From Myxocyprinus asiaticus (taxonomy: Eukaryota; Chordata; Actinopteri; Cypriniformes; Catostomidae), in assembly GCF_019703515.2 (NCBI RefSeq), contig NC_059382.1, positions 11,977,001-12,041,000 on the forward strand: 64,000 nucleotides of DNA. The letters run 5' to 3'. Below, in pieces: positions 24,101 through 34,367 of the stretch. Under the pieces are notes generated by a model. It did not search any database and was not told the origin of the DNA. It saw nothing but the letters and a program-made list of their open reading frames with translations. Positions within the stretch are counted from its first letter, which is position 1. Each line of letters opens with the position of its first letter. The position numbers and the translations under genes are program-made.

Positions 24101-27100
24101 TAGTCAGGGGGAAATGTGCTTAAAATAATTGTCATAATTATAATGTCACAATGCAAAAAAATATTTTCTTACTATTATTACCAAATTTTTTTATTTTTTT
24201 TATTTTTTTTGCTTTTGGGGTGAAATATGACCTGGACATGTTCTTTTTCAGTTCAAGCCCAGAAATACCATGCTTTTTTATATCAGTTCTCTATCCATTC
24301 ATTATAGCATGAATGAAACAGTTATAGTTGGAGGACAAGAATTTCTTGTGTTTAAAAGTCATCTGACCTCATTGCACTAGACTAGTGGTTCTCCTTCAGT
24401 GTTTTCAGGAACTGTTCATTTACAAAAATCTGATTAAAGGGAACTGCTTAAACACTACCCTTTTTTAAGTAAAACAGTTTATTTACTTTCAGCTGTTTAC
24501 TTCTTAATGAGATGAAGTGCTTATTGTTTTTGTATATTTATTTCCCCATTTCCACTATTCTGCAGGGCTCTCAGAGTAGCATCTCCAAGCCCTCTTCCTC
24601 CTCTTGTTCCTCAGTACCTCAGGAGGACGCCACTGTGGCGGTTGCTGCGGGAACAGGCGGAGCTTCGGAGCAGGAACGCAAACTGAAGCAATATTTGCAG
24701 GATGAGCGTATTGCTCTCTTCCTGCAGAACGAGGAGTTCATGAAAGAGCTGCAGAGGAACCGAGAGTTCCTCGTTGCCTTGGAAAGAGGTAGGAAGACAC
24801 TCGCCCACACACTTAACGGGACAGCAGAGCTTCCCCTCCTTCCTCCGTTCCACCTACACAAATCCAGAAGAGTGAATTATAGTGCTGATTTACTCAGCCA
24901 GCTATGAACTGTTGGGTTTTTCTCCAAGGCCATTAGGAGTGTCTGTTTATCTCAGCCAGACTTTGTATTGCTGTAACATGTCCATATTGTGCTTTTACGC
25001 ACAGCTAGTCTCACAGCTATATATGTCTCAACCATCTTTCCAGAAATGAACCCCATTGGACGATTTCCTGTTCATGTAGAATGCCGAACGTCAAAGTACC
25101 AGGCAGTCTTTTCATAATACCTGCTTTCTCTGTTGTAGATCGATTGAAATACGAGTCAAAGAAATCCAAATCCAGTCATTCATCAGCTAGCATGGAGAAC
25201 TCCACAGGTAGATAGTTTGTGCATGCTTGTATGTGTGAACATGTATGTCCCACTTTGTGTGCATAATGTGCCATTTCTGAAACTCTTAGTTTAGTGATTT
25301 TAACATCAAACAGGCAAAAATATCATTAATTACTTTGAAGGTTGGGACATTAGCCATATCTAGGGACCAGAATGTCATAGAGACTTGGGTTCATTTTGAC
25401 TTGGGTCAGTTTGCACCTACCTAGCAACCACCCAGAAAAGCTTAGCAACCGCATGGAAATTCCCTGGCAACTTAGTTTGTATTATTATAATTAGTGATAC
25501 ATTAAAATATATTCCTGGCCAGGCTGATTAAACGGCCGATATTTGGCCATTTTTTCTAACTGTGTTCACTTGGCCAAATTGCACAAGTGTTAATTTTCCC
25601 TTGAAAACAAATTCTGTCTTCAAGGTTTTTTTTTTTTATTTTATTTTTTTTTAAATGAATTTGAGTTAATATTGTATATAATAAGAGTGCATTTCACTTT
25701 AGAAATGTGTACTTTTGAATTGCTTTTGTAAATTGTATTATGCAAATTCGACCATCCCGCTGTCTAGATATCGGCATCAGCCATTAAAAAAAAAAAAAAC
25801 ATATCTGTTGACCTCTTTTCAGTCTTCATTGGGCAAAGCTGTCATATATGTGGCTTATCTTTATGGAAATTCATGAGACACTTGAGATCCTTTACATATC
25901 TTTTTCCCTAAAAACAGGTGACCTCTATGCTTCCAGATCTGTAGAGGTCTGCACAGCAGTCTCAGATGATGCTCTGTTCAGAGACAAGCTAAAGCACATG
26001 GGGAAATGTAAGGCTCTCTTTTAAAGCATCCCAGTCCACTAGAAGATTAAGAAATTAACGAACAGAGCTTCTTAAAGGAAATTTTCCGGGTTCAATACAA
26101 GTTAACCTCAATCGACAGCATTTGTGGCATAATATTGATTACCACAAAAATGTATTTTGAATTGCCCTTCCTTTTCTCTAAAAAACCTCAAATCTGGATG
26201 ACAGAGAGGCTCTTACAATGGAAGTGAATTGGGCCAATCCATAAACATTAAGATACTCACTATTTCAAAAGTATAGCCACAAGACAATATGCATGTCACT
26301 TACCTTTTCTGTATAAAGTTATATAAAATTTTAAGCTATGACAATGGAATGTCTACAAAACCTGCAACAGCTTTAAAAATGACGATTTAAACAACTTAAC
26401 AGCTCAAATAATACATTAGTTTTTACAAACAAATTAATGTAAGTGGTATTATAAAATTATAAGCTTCACATTTCTGCCTTTAGTTTAAACCCTCCAAAAA
26501 TTTGCCCCATTCACTTCCATTGTAAGTGCCTCACTGTAACCTCGATTTTTTTTCTGTTTTTAAAGAAAAGGAGGGACAAGTCGAAATTATTTTTTGTGGT
26601 AATCAAATCCCACAAATGCTGTCGATTAAACTCAACTTGTATTGAACTTGGAGTATTTCTTTAAAGGGATAGTTCACCCAAAAATGAAAATTCTCTCATC
26701 ATTTACTCACCCTCATGTCATCCCAGATGTGTATGACTTTCTTTTTTCTGCTGAACACAAACAAAGATTTTTAGAAGAATATTTCAGCTCTGTTGGTTCT
26801 CACAATGCAAGTGAACTCAGAAGGTCCTAACAGGACATAAAGGCAGCATAAAAGTAATCCATATGATCAATATAAATCAATATTTAAGCCCTTATTTTAC
26901 TATAAATCTCCACCTTTGACCAGCCGCAACCAGTAGTTGGCTGAATGTGAAGGTGAAAGTCACTTCCACACTAGAATGTGTAAGTGAAAGTGTAGATTTA
27001 CAGAAAAAAAGGACTTTAATATTTGTCAGAATTTGTATTTTTATTTTTTTATTTTTTGGGGGGGTGAACTATCCATTTCACGTTTTGTTGCATTCTCAAC

Positions 27101-29681
27101 TGCAGCGACCAGGAAGAAGCTGTTTGAAATTGCCAGAGGGTTCTCGGAAAAGACAAAGCGGAAGAAGTCTAAAAGAAGAACATTGCTGCGGCATCATTCG
27201 TATCCTTTGGCAAGTGCCAGGAATATGTCAACCTAATTCAATACAGAATGATCAGAATGACATATGACATCACATAAATTCTAAATATTGTTTGAGAAAG
27301 CATAAAATATGCAGAAATTGGGACACATTGATACATTTTAAGATCTATGAGATACTGTATTTGATAAAGGTTTAGTCATGATGCTTTATTTTTTCACTGG
27401 TGAGCAGCACTCAGTGTAGAGGATTTCTGTTTTGTGCTGTAGAGGCTGTGAATGCCCCAGCAAATGTTATAAATTATTTTTGGCACAGTAGCTTGACCTT
27501 GTGTTCAGTTGAATACATTTAGTGAATGCTGTTTACTTTGACTGCACTCTCCCAGATTGGGCACAGCCAACTCCACTGCCAACCTCCTAGATGATGTGGA
27601 AGGAAACCCATGTGGTAGGACTTTTTCCATTGTTCTTTTAAGACATCAGTGTGTTTGCTTGGGATACTTTGGTAATTTAAAATGTATTTGGATAGGTAGA
27701 GTTTTACATAACATTCTGTCCCACTAGATTAGATAATTGGGTTTAATTTTGGATGTCGGGGTGTGTATTTCCAGATGAAGAAAGTCAGCTCAGACGATTG
27801 GCTGCTCAGGAAGAGGAAGAGCCACACAAAGAACCACCATCATGGTGAGAATCCTACAACATTTACACAGTATTAGGGGTGGAAATCAGCAGGGACCTAA
27901 TGATTCGATATTATATAGATTTCTTAGTCATGATATGATAATACTGCTCTTCATGTTTTTTGTATTTTTTACTCACTCATTTCACATTCATCTTCATTAG
28001 ACTTAGAGTAGTTCACCCAAAAATGAAATTTCTCTCCATTTACTCACCATCATGCCATCCCAGATGTGTATGATTTTCTTTCTTCTGCTGAACACAAAAT
28101 GAAGATTTTTAGAGGAATATCTCAGCTCTGTATGGCCATACAATGCAAGTAAATGGTGACCAAAACTTTGATGCTCCAAAAAACACAAAGGCAACATAAA
28201 AGTAATCCATAAGACTCCAGTGGTTAAATCCATGTCTTCTGAAGCAGTATGATAGGTGTGGGTGAAAAACAGATAAATATTGAAGTCCTTTTTTACAATA
28301 AATCATGACATCAGCACTCCTTAGCGATCATGATTTCAAGCTCGATTACACTTTCTATAGCACCATCTAGCGCTCTGTGTATGCGTCAAGCGCTAGGAAG
28401 TGTAATCGAGCTTGAAATCATGATTGTGCCTAGAGAATGCAATGGCAAGAAGTACAGTGAAAAATGAGTTACATCTTGGTCTGTTCTCACCCAAAATTGA
28501 TTAGATTGCTTCAAAAGACATGGATTAAACCACTGGAGTTTTATGGATTACAGTACTTTTATGCTGCCTTTATGTGCTTTCTGGAGCTTTAAAGTTTTGG
28601 TCACCTTTCACTTGCATTGTATGGACCTACAGAGCAGAAATATTCTTCTAAAAACCTTTGTGTTCTGCAGAAGAAAAAAGTCATACATGCTGGCTACCAC
28701 CCCTGGAGTTCACTAGTTCGAATCCCAGGGCGTGCTGAGTGACTCCAGCCAGGTCTCCTAAGCAACCAAATTGGCCCGGTTGCTAGGGAGGGTAGAGTTA
28801 CATGGGGTAACCTCCTCGTGGTCGCTATAATGTGGTTTGTTCTCGGTGGGGCGCATGGTGAGTTGAGCGCAGATGCTGCGGTGGATGGCATGAATCCTCC
28901 ACACGCGCTATGTCTCCGTGGCAACGCGCTCAACATCCACGTGATAAGATGCTCGGGTTGATGGTCTCAGACGCGGAGGCAAATGAGATTCATCCTCCGC
29001 CACCCGGATTGAGGCAAATCACTACGCGACCACGAGGACTTAATAAAAAAGCGCACTGGGAATCGGGCATTCCAAATTGGGTGAAAAAGGGGGAAAATCC
29101 CCCCCCCCCAAAAAAAAGAAAGTCATACACATCTGGGATAGCATGAGGGGGAGTAAATGATGAGAGAACTATTCCTTTAAGTGCTGAACTTTCTGCTTTA
29201 CTTCACCATAGAATCATAGAAGTAGTGTAAAGCATCGGCATATCATTGTTTGCAAAAAAAATAAAAATAATTATAATAAAAAAATCTGAGTTACCATAGA
29301 CTTTGTCAGTTTGAACCAGTCTGGCCATTCTCTGTTGGCCTCTCTCATCAACAAGGCGTTTCGTCCACTGAACTGCCACTTTTTTTGGATGAAATAATGT
29401 ACCTTGGTTACAGTGTATTTATCATTAAACTAATACCTTTGCAGTCTAGCTGTACGAAGGACCTGTATGAACATCTTTACAAATGGAAACAAATTGTAGA
29501 CTTGTATAATATAAAATATTAATTTGAAAATGTAACTAAAAATATAGGTTTATGGCGTTAGAATATCTATATACAGTATCATGACGTATCACAATGCTTT
29601 GAAATATTGATTATTTTTCCCCCATATTAACAGTAGTGACTTTGCCTCATGTTTCAACATTCATGCTTATTTCATTACAGA
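14890..29681 (+). CDS. cuedc1: CUE domain-containing protein 1, spliced, eight coding exons
   Basis: Joined coding exons: 14890-15186, 21574-21701, 22379-22505, 24566-24788, 25139-25207, 25918-26007, 27106-27199, 27556-27614, 27775-27844, with the stop completed by the first base of the next exon (29681). That is nine segments, the last ending in the stop, for about 385 aa, close to the vertebrate family length. The N terminus is MTSLFRRSSS with a glycine-rich stretch. The CUE domain is about residues 38-81, with the MFP motif at 49-51 and the di-leucine LL at 76-77 that contact ubiquitin in this family. Two PPxY motifs lie at about 115-118 and 120-123. A charged helical segment (QYLQDERIALFLQNEEFMKELQRN in two parts) and a basic C-terminal stretch follow. 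It is inferred to be a ubiquitin-binding adaptor, and PPxY motifs suggest WW-domain partners such as NEDD4-type ligases. All junctions are GT-AG and phases agree. Confidence 0.92.
16073..17659 (+). mobile_element. Intact-looking Tc1-type DNA transposon
   Basis: A complete Tc1 element of 1587 bases inside cuedc1 intron 1. It starts CAGGTGCATCTC and ends GAGATGCACCTG, with TA on both sides (16071-16072, 17660-17661). Long inverted repeats of about 194 bases (16073-16266 and 17466-17659) differ, by eye, at about three positions. The transposase ORF between them is uninterrupted. Everything needed for autonomous movement appears to be present; activity itself is not shown. Confidence 0.93.
16336..17379 (+). 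CDS. Tc1/mariner transposase, uninterrupted, DD34E
   Basis: 347 codons from the first ATG; the second ATG at 16372 (MGKIADLTVVQKT) gives 335 aa and fits the usual Tc1 start better. The N-terminal part (to about residue 125) is a paired-like helix-turn-helix DNA-binding region containing the basic GRKKCGRKR segment. The DDE catalytic domain follows: first Asp in VLFSDESKF, second Asp in FQQDLAPAHT, Glu in NPIENLW, with 34 residues between the last two, the Tc1 signature. It would bind the terminal repeats and cut and paste the element at TA. No stop or frameshift is seen. Confidence 0.92.
   Translation: MVSQFGSLGYTIMGKIADLTVVQKTIIDTLHKEGKPQTFIAKEAGCSQSAVSKHVNRKLSGRKKCGRKRCTTNQENRSLRIVKQNRFKNLGELHKEWTEAGVKASRATTHRHVKEFGYIYSCCIPLVKPLLNHRQRQRRLTWAKEKKNWTVAQCSKVLFSDESKFCISFGNQGPRVWRKGGEAHSPSCLKFSVKFPQSVMIWGAMSSTGVGPLCFLKTKVTAPVYQEILEHFMLPSADQLFKDADFIFQQDLAPAHTAKSTKSWLNDHGVGVLVWPANSPDLNPIENLWGIVKRKMRNKRPKNADELKATVKETWASIPPQQCHKLITSMPRRIEAVIKAKGAPTKY
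18339..18790 (+). pseudogene. hAT transposase N-terminal (BED finger) remnant
   Basis: 18339-18470 reads FKSFVWQHFRYPVETINGDR and onwards; after the inserted MITE, 18705-18790 continues CKRCKKIVPYTTGNTSTIQN, then H. Together they look like a BED zinc finger (aromatic W start, CxxC, later H) at the N terminus of an hAT transposase. The catalytic part is absent. Confidence 0.6.
18470..18704. mobile_element. MITE with 31-bp perfect inverted ends inside the hAT BED finger
   Basis: GGCTGTGTCTCGTTTGGAAG begins at 18470 and the same sequence, inverted, ends at 18704; identity extends over 31 bases each side. The interior is T-rich then A-rich. The insertion splits the BED-finger reading frame. I could not decide the target duplication, so the superfamily is open. 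Confidence 0.7.
19037..19577. mobile_element. Tc1-type MITE
   Basis: CACTACCGGTCAAAAGTTTT at 19037 is inverted at the other end (ACTTTTGACCGGTAGTG, ending 19577), flanked by TA at 19035-19036 and 19578-19579. 541 bases, with no transposase. Confidence 0.8.
19970..21131 (-). mobile_element. Internally deleted Tc1 element, - strand copy
   Basis: Read on the - strand it is the same element as 35651-36840: the CACTGGTGGCC end (at 21131), a KKQLSLETCQSI start, a DNA-binding segment, then a jump to MDLNHIELLWDQLD. Its other end is truncated near 19970 (GATTTTGCTCTTATG without the outermost repeat). It shares the exact internal deletion junction of the other copy. Confidence 0.8.
20115..20760 (-). 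pseudogene. Tc1 transposase remnant lacking the two catalytic Asp
   Basis: Frames on the - strand give an N-terminal helix-turn-helix region (to about 20640), a middle basic region (GRIAKKK, KKKRLEWA) and a C-terminal piece with ELLWDQLDCKV and LTARMPRICKAVI. The stretch that should hold VLWSDES through QQDN is deleted, so catalysis is impossible. Frameshifts also occur. Confidence 0.8.
21574..21701 (+). CDS. cuedc1: cuedc1 coding exon 2, two PPxY motifs
   Basis: Acceptor TTTATCAG before 21574, donor AG/GTTAAA after 21701. Encodes ILERTLEPDSSDEEPPPVY and onwards, ending in a proline-rich PPVPPPR. A TTAA MITE begins only about 60 bases downstream (21763). Confidence 0.9.
21763..22011. mobile_element. 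Short palindromic TTAA MITE
   Basis: AGGGATAGTTCACCC at 21763, inverted GGGTGAACTATCCCT ending 22011, with TTAA on both sides (21759-21762, 22012-22015). About 250 bases, clean ends, inside cuedc1 intron 2. Confidence 0.85.
22379..22505 (+). CDS. cuedc1: cuedc1 coding exon 3
   Basis: Acceptor TTTCCATCAG, donor CAG/GTGAGA. Encodes the conserved NWNPPLLGNLPDDFLRILPQ segment ending DSIQ, phase 0 at its end. Confidence 0.9.
23093..23823. mobile_element. Long palindromic TTAA MITE
   Basis: AGGAATAGTTCACCC start and GTGAACTATTCCT end, with TTAA on both sides (23089-23092, 23824-23827). The two arms are near-complements of one another (AGATGTGTATGACTTTC versus GAAAGTCATACACATCT), so the single strand could fold into a long hairpin. 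Inside cuedc1 intron 3. Confidence 0.85.
24566..24788 (+). CDS. cuedc1: cuedc1 coding exon 4, helical region
   Basis: Acceptor TATTCTGCAG, donor AGAG/GTAGGA. A serine-rich start leads into the charged helical segment with DERIALFLQNEEFMKELQRN, the best conserved stretch outside the CUE domain. Confidence 0.9.
25139..25207 (+). CDS. cuedc1: cuedc1 coding exon 5
   Basis: Acceptor TCTGTTGTAG, donor ACAG/GTAGAT. Encodes DRLKYESKKSKSSHSSASME. Lies in phase with its neighbours. Confidence 0.87.
25918..26007 (+). CDS. cuedc1: cuedc1 coding exon 6
   Basis: Acceptor AAAAACAG, donor AAAT/GTAAGG. Ends with the conserved DALFRDKLKHMGK segment. Confidence 0.9.
26076..26660. mobile_element. Second-family palindromic TTAA MITE
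   Basis: AGGAAATTTTCCGGGTTCAA start after TTAA (26072-26075), and an inverted TTGAACTTGGAGTATTTCT end before TTAA (26661-26664). The arms share GACAGCATTTGTGG and CATTCACTTCCATTGTAAG in opposite orientation. This is a different family from the GTTCACCC elements. A partial relative is at 54553. Confidence 0.8.
26665..27076. mobile_element. Truncated palindromic TTAA MITE abutting the previous one
   Basis: AGGGATAGTTCACCC begins straight after the TTAA (26661-26664) that closes the previous element, so both use one target site. The right end GGTGAACTATCCAT precedes TTCA, a decayed TTAA. The second arm is mostly missing. Confidence 0.75.
27106..27199 (+). CDS. cuedc1: cuedc1 coding exon 7
   Basis: Acceptor CTCAACTGCAG, donor TTC/GTATCC. 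Encodes TRKKLFEIARGFSEKTK followed by a lysine/arginine-rich basic run. A TTAA element ends just 30 bases upstream (27076). Confidence 0.9.
27556..27614 (+). CDS. cuedc1: cuedc1 coding exon 8
   Basis: Acceptor CTCTCCCAG, donor TGTG/GTAGGA. Encodes LGTANSTANLLDDVEGNPC, matching the family C-terminal motif. Confidence 0.88.
27775..27844 (+). CDS. cuedc1: cuedc1 last coding exon
   Basis: Acceptor TATTTCCAG, donor TG/GTGAGA. Encodes an acidic tail ending HKEPPS. Splicing to 29681 makes the codon TG+A, a stop across the junction. If the intron were retained the frame would read one tryptophan and then TGA, so the protein end is almost the same either way. Confidence 0.8.
28005..29176. mobile_element. 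Palindromic TTAA MITE interrupted by a SINE
   Basis: A decayed left end (AGAGTAGTTCACCC) and a clear right end (GAACTATTCCT before TTAA 29177-29180). Inverted arms contain CCAGATGTGTATGA. The SINE at 28688-29118 sits in the right arm. Confidence 0.75.
28688..29118 (+). mobile_element. tRNA-derived SINE, 5'-truncated, with target duplication
   Basis: Same family as 63946: GCTGGCTACCACCCCTGGAG then GTTCGAATCC (B box), CGTGCTGAGTGACTCCAGCC and a body ending CCAAATTGGG, C-rich and A-rich tail. AAAGTCATACA stands on both sides (28677-28687, 29119-29129), so insertion was by target-primed retrotransposition. The A-box head present at 63946 is missing, so this copy cannot be transcribed from its own promoter as written. 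Confidence 0.85.
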
Positions 29682-32050
29682 TCCCTCTGTGCTCTTGGGA
29701 AAGTATGGTTTCCATGGTGACCTCAGAATGACCCATGGCTGATAGCTCTTTATTTCAGTGGCTCAAGTGCTTAGCTCAGTGCCAGGCAATCCAAGACTCA
29801 AGAGGAAATAAGGAAGGACTGTATATGATCATTTTGTAGCAGCCTTTTGCGACCCTGCGATTATTGTTACCTGCATTTGATTACTAATATAATTATTGTA
29901 TTGTAACAGTTTGTTAATATTTGGTTTCATATGTAAAACTTAACAGATATGGTACTCATTTCCTGACCGGAAATATATCTTTTTTGTTTTATGTACCCCC
30001 TTGAACCTAATTGAAGTGAGGGGAAAAATACCTGTTTGTGATTTTTGTTGAAAAATATAATTTACTTTAGGAGTTTTTCCTCTTGTTTATGATTTGGAGA
30101 AATGCTGACTTGTCACCATTTGTAAAGAGGCAAATATTTTTGTTTATTACTGTTAATTTTCTAGCCTAAACATTTACGTGCTGGCCTTTGAGCGAGATGA
30201 AGCAATTAATGGTCAGATATTTCAGCACATTAGTATTTCCTGATTTCTTCATAGACTCTGCACATTCCCAGAGACTAGCCCATTATACTAATCTGCACAT
30301 TAAACATCAAAGCTTTTTCCTCAAAGAATGTACCCCAGAATGTCAAATGTTCATTACTGACTCTCGTTCTTACAAAAGCAGTTTGTCCTGTCTTCTTTAT
30401 CTTTGCTTTTAAGGAAAGAACAGCAATATTCAGGTCTCCATTCAGTCTAGAGAATTTGGGGTGCTGAATAGTCCATTTCCATTTCTGTACCAATTTTCAT
30501 ACAATTAAATAACAGATACAGACGAGATGGCTTTCATTAAGAGGATGGTAACCATAGGTCTCCTGCCAAGTATGAAATGCACATTTGTTGTGTATGTGTT
30601 TGCTATTACAGCTGTACACATTTCTTGATGCCAAATTTAAATTTTTACACAACTTTAAACAAGGCAAATCAATGCAGCTCCTCATCTTTTCAATGCCATA
30701 TCTGTTTTGAGAACTTTGGAATACAGTTTTTTTCAAGTGTGTCTTGAAGTGGTTAGATTGTTTGATAGTTTTGACCAGTATAGTTGTCATCTAAACATGT
30801 TTTTTTTTTTTTATATTATCTTCAAAACAAACAGAACGATTTGTAATGGGTATGGGTATAGAACAATTTGAATGATGCTGTCCTTGAACCAACCAAATGC
30901 TGCTGTGTGGTTTGCCTTTCTGTGAATCACCCTGAATTATTTACCCTAATGCTGTGCTTCCACTAGGTCATGTGACAGTGTCATCAGATCTGCTGTCTAA
31001 CTGTGATCAACCATTAATAATGTACCATTATGTTCCTTTTTGTGTTGTGCATCCCAGTATTGATTCAATGTAAAGTAGCCCATTGGAGGACACTGTGGGA
31101 CATCAATGATCAGTTTGTTTGTAGTATATTATCCAGCAGTTAGGTCTATTAGTTGTTGTTTTTTTTTTTGTTTTTTTTTTGCAAGTCACAAATCTTTAAG
31201 TCAGTGTTACATGTACCAATGCACACAAATGTAATAACTTGTTGATTCCAGTGTTACTCATTCACCATATTTCTGATGTCCTTAATTTCACCGATATGCA
31301 TATGGGGGCTTGCTAATTTTGTCTAAAGGGCATTGTTATCTATGAAATCAAAATCATGTTTTTTAAGGCACTAAATGTGTTTGTCAATAAGAAATTTACC
31401 TGTGCTCAATTGTTGCTGATTATATAGTTAGCCATAGGCATCATCAATGACATGTGTGCATAAACCTTGACCACATAATTGTGCTGTGAAGTGTTAATAG
31501 CCATAATGAAATGTGGTGGTGCCATACATATCTGTTTGAAGTTTTGTATTATTTTTATTTAGATTTTTATTTAATGATGGCACAAAGAACCAAGTCGGTA
31601 ACACATAGTTACTCTGCCATACTTACTGTAAAAATGAAAAGATACATGGAATGCAAAACGATATGTTAGGCAGTATGTAAGTCTCAGTCACTATTCACTT
31701 TCATTACATTTATTTCCCCACATACAGTAAAAGTGTATGTTGATTGAGGCTGTCATTCCTGAAAAGTGTGTCTAGAGGTTTTCCAGGAGGTTCCACTGAT
31801 GTGGCATCTGAAGAACCGTAAATGCTGCCTCAAATATCTTTTCGTTTTTACAGTGGTTCGCAGCGTGCACCTTTGCAGCCCGAGTTTTTCTTCCATCCCG
31901 CTTATGTTTTATCCTCTCAGGGAACTTGCTCTCATTTCATTTTCTGGTTAAAGCACAACTAAAACTGAGAAAATAAAAGGTTTGCTTTTAAGTTTCAATA
32001 ATAGGCTGTGTAGCACTGCCTTTTTTAACTTTAATAAATGAAACCGTTAC
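29681..32050 (+). other. cuedc1: Likely cuedc1 terminal exon (stop base and 3' UTR)
   Basis: An acceptor (TATTTCATTACAG) ends at 29680. The sequence after it has no long ORF. AATAAA signals occur at 31972-31977 and 32033-32038, plausible poly(A) sites. The extent is inferred; no transcript evidence is available here. Confidence 0.55.
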
Positions 32051-34002
32051 CATTTGTTTTCCCACCATGAGGGTGATATGAAAAATTCAAGGACTGTGTT
32101 GACTGATTGACTCTGGTGCAGTAGCAAAGTTCCATTTCTTGCTGATTTGTCCTTGTATGTTTACTTGGATTATGAAAAAAGGTCATCCTAGTTCATCTTT
32201 GGTCTTTGTATGAGAGAGATTAAATAGAAATCACTGGCAGATGAATTAAGAGAGTGTTGTGTGAGCCACATGATTTTGAGCGGCTCATATAAGTGGAATG
32301 TACTCTTTATACTTTTATAAGAGGGGAGCAACTGTATATCCTAAACAAAATTGACTTTTATTTGTTTTTTTTTTTTTTTTTTTTTTACAAAATCTGTTAA
32401 AAAGATTTAGGTTTTGCCATTTTTTTTCTGTACCCTTAGTTTATTCTGAAAAAAAAAAAAATAAATAAAAAATAAAATAAACTATTTAAATAAATAGTTG
32501 ATTTTTTGTCTACTCATCCAAAAAGTGTGATTGTTTCGTATCATTTAATTTACTATTTCAAGTTCCAGACGTTTCTTATTATCAAGATGTTTATTAGCTA
32601 TTGAAATAAACAATACAATTCGACAGAAGAGGGCAGCACATTCCCTTTCCTCTTTTCTTAACATATTAAAACAAAATGGGTGTTTTTCTGACTGCTGCAT
32701 TTTTAAGGTTAAATGATGTAAATCTGTGGTGAAATTATTTACAGTAAGACCACCCATGCAGCTCAGTTACATTTATTTGGACAACTTGGGCCAGTTATTA
32801 CCCAGACAAAATGAGATAATCACTATTATACATTAGTGACTGAGCCAACAAGGTAAACAAGACAGATAAACTCCTGTATGTTATCTGTACGACACCGTAA
32901 GATGTCCTCTATCCCTGCCTACTTTACCTCCATAACACAAAATGATCCAACAAGAAAACCCCACCCCTCTTCATATCAATACATTTAAAAAGAAGACATA
33001 GTTTCTCCAGAATGAAATACTAAAATCTATTTCAACCCCTCCAAGTTAACACACATACACAGCACTTCAGCAGCAATCCCATCTGTCTTGATGGGCATGT
33101 CTGCATGAAAAATGCTCATTTAGATTGTGGAACTTTTCACCTTTTGTTGGTGGACAGAATGTCATCCATTTATCCAAGCCATTCCTTTATAGCTTTTGCT
33201 TTGTGCTTGGAAACAGCTTTTACCTCAAGGATCTACCTGTATCTGGCTCCATCTATGTTGCCATGGGTAGCAACAAGTTTTCCAAAAAAAAAAAACAACA
33301 ACAACAAAAAACAGCTTGATGTTGTTATCACCATGTTTTCAATGTTTTAGGTTGTCATATATAAAGATTAGGAATGGGGTTGATCTTGGCCATGCTTATG
33401 TAACTCAACCCACTCTTCTAAAAAGGACAAAGCTGGGAAATACTGAATTGATGTCTACCTTTTTAGCCCGTTTCAGGACTTTGTATGCCTGTCAGCATTA
33501 CAGCTGTCCTCTTGGTTACTGGCCTGCTTACTCAATTTCAAAGGAACGAAATGGACTGATCTCAGTTGAGTTTAAAGAAAATAGAGTTTTTCTTCTCACA
33601 ATGCTGCTTTCAACTGGGGAAGAGTTTTAATGCTTGCTCCACATATTTTTTTCAAAAAAAAAATAATAATAATAATAATAATCACCCATTTTGTTGAACA
33701 TGACTGTGCTGCTTGTTGACATCAAGGTTTGTTTTTAATGAATTCTCAATAATTTAAGCTAATAATTAAAACAGAGGGTGAATAATTATTGAAATAGTTT
33801 TCAGATATTTATTTTTAATATTTTTGTATAGCACTAATATATTTCCTTATATAATTCTGAGGATAAACATACTATAGACTTTTCATTTTAACATTATAGT
33901 TAAATAATTCTACAGGAGTGAGGTGAAATCCATTTTACATTTGTTTTAATTGCCACAAAGCAAAATGTGAAATAATGCAAATAAAAGAAAATCTCTGTTA
34001 TG

Positions 34003-34072
<70 letters not shown>

Positions 34073-34300
34073 GTCATTGTCTTTGTTTTTTTTGTTTTTG
34101 TTTTGTTTTTGTTGTTTTTTTAAGAGCATTGTAACAAAACTGCCTTTGTTTACACGACGAGACATAACGCACAACAGAAAATGTATGTACTTTAAATTTA
34201 CAATTCTGGAACAGTTCTATCATCATATTCACGTACTGTCTTTTTTTTCGCTCTCATATTATGAAATTTACATCCAACTGTGGATTTAAACGCCTCATCG
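32051..34300. other. Intergenic region between cuedc1 and wsb1
   Basis: No supported gene. Short ORFs at 33105-33630 resemble nothing I know. Simple repeats include poly-T/poly-A tracts near 32366 and 32450, an ATA repeat near 33662-33682, and the long TA repeat listed separately. Confidence 0.45.
34004..34070. repeat. (TA)n microsatellite
   Basis: About 67 bases of uninterrupted TA. Confidence 0.95.
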
Positions 34301-34367
34301 TCACGCTTCTTCTGAGCACGTATTCCACGATTTCGTTCCATTCATTCTCTCTAGTCTAGAGTATCCA

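Noticed and set aside
33105..33630. Overlapping ORFs of 64-104 codons between cuedc1 and wsb1
   Set aside because: No similarity to any family I know, low-complexity lysine/glutamine runs from a poly-A tract, and no promoter or splice context; likely chance ORFs.
34004..34070. TA repeat as a possible promoter or origin element
   Set aside because: Simple microsatellite; similar tracts occur at 35497 and in many introns.
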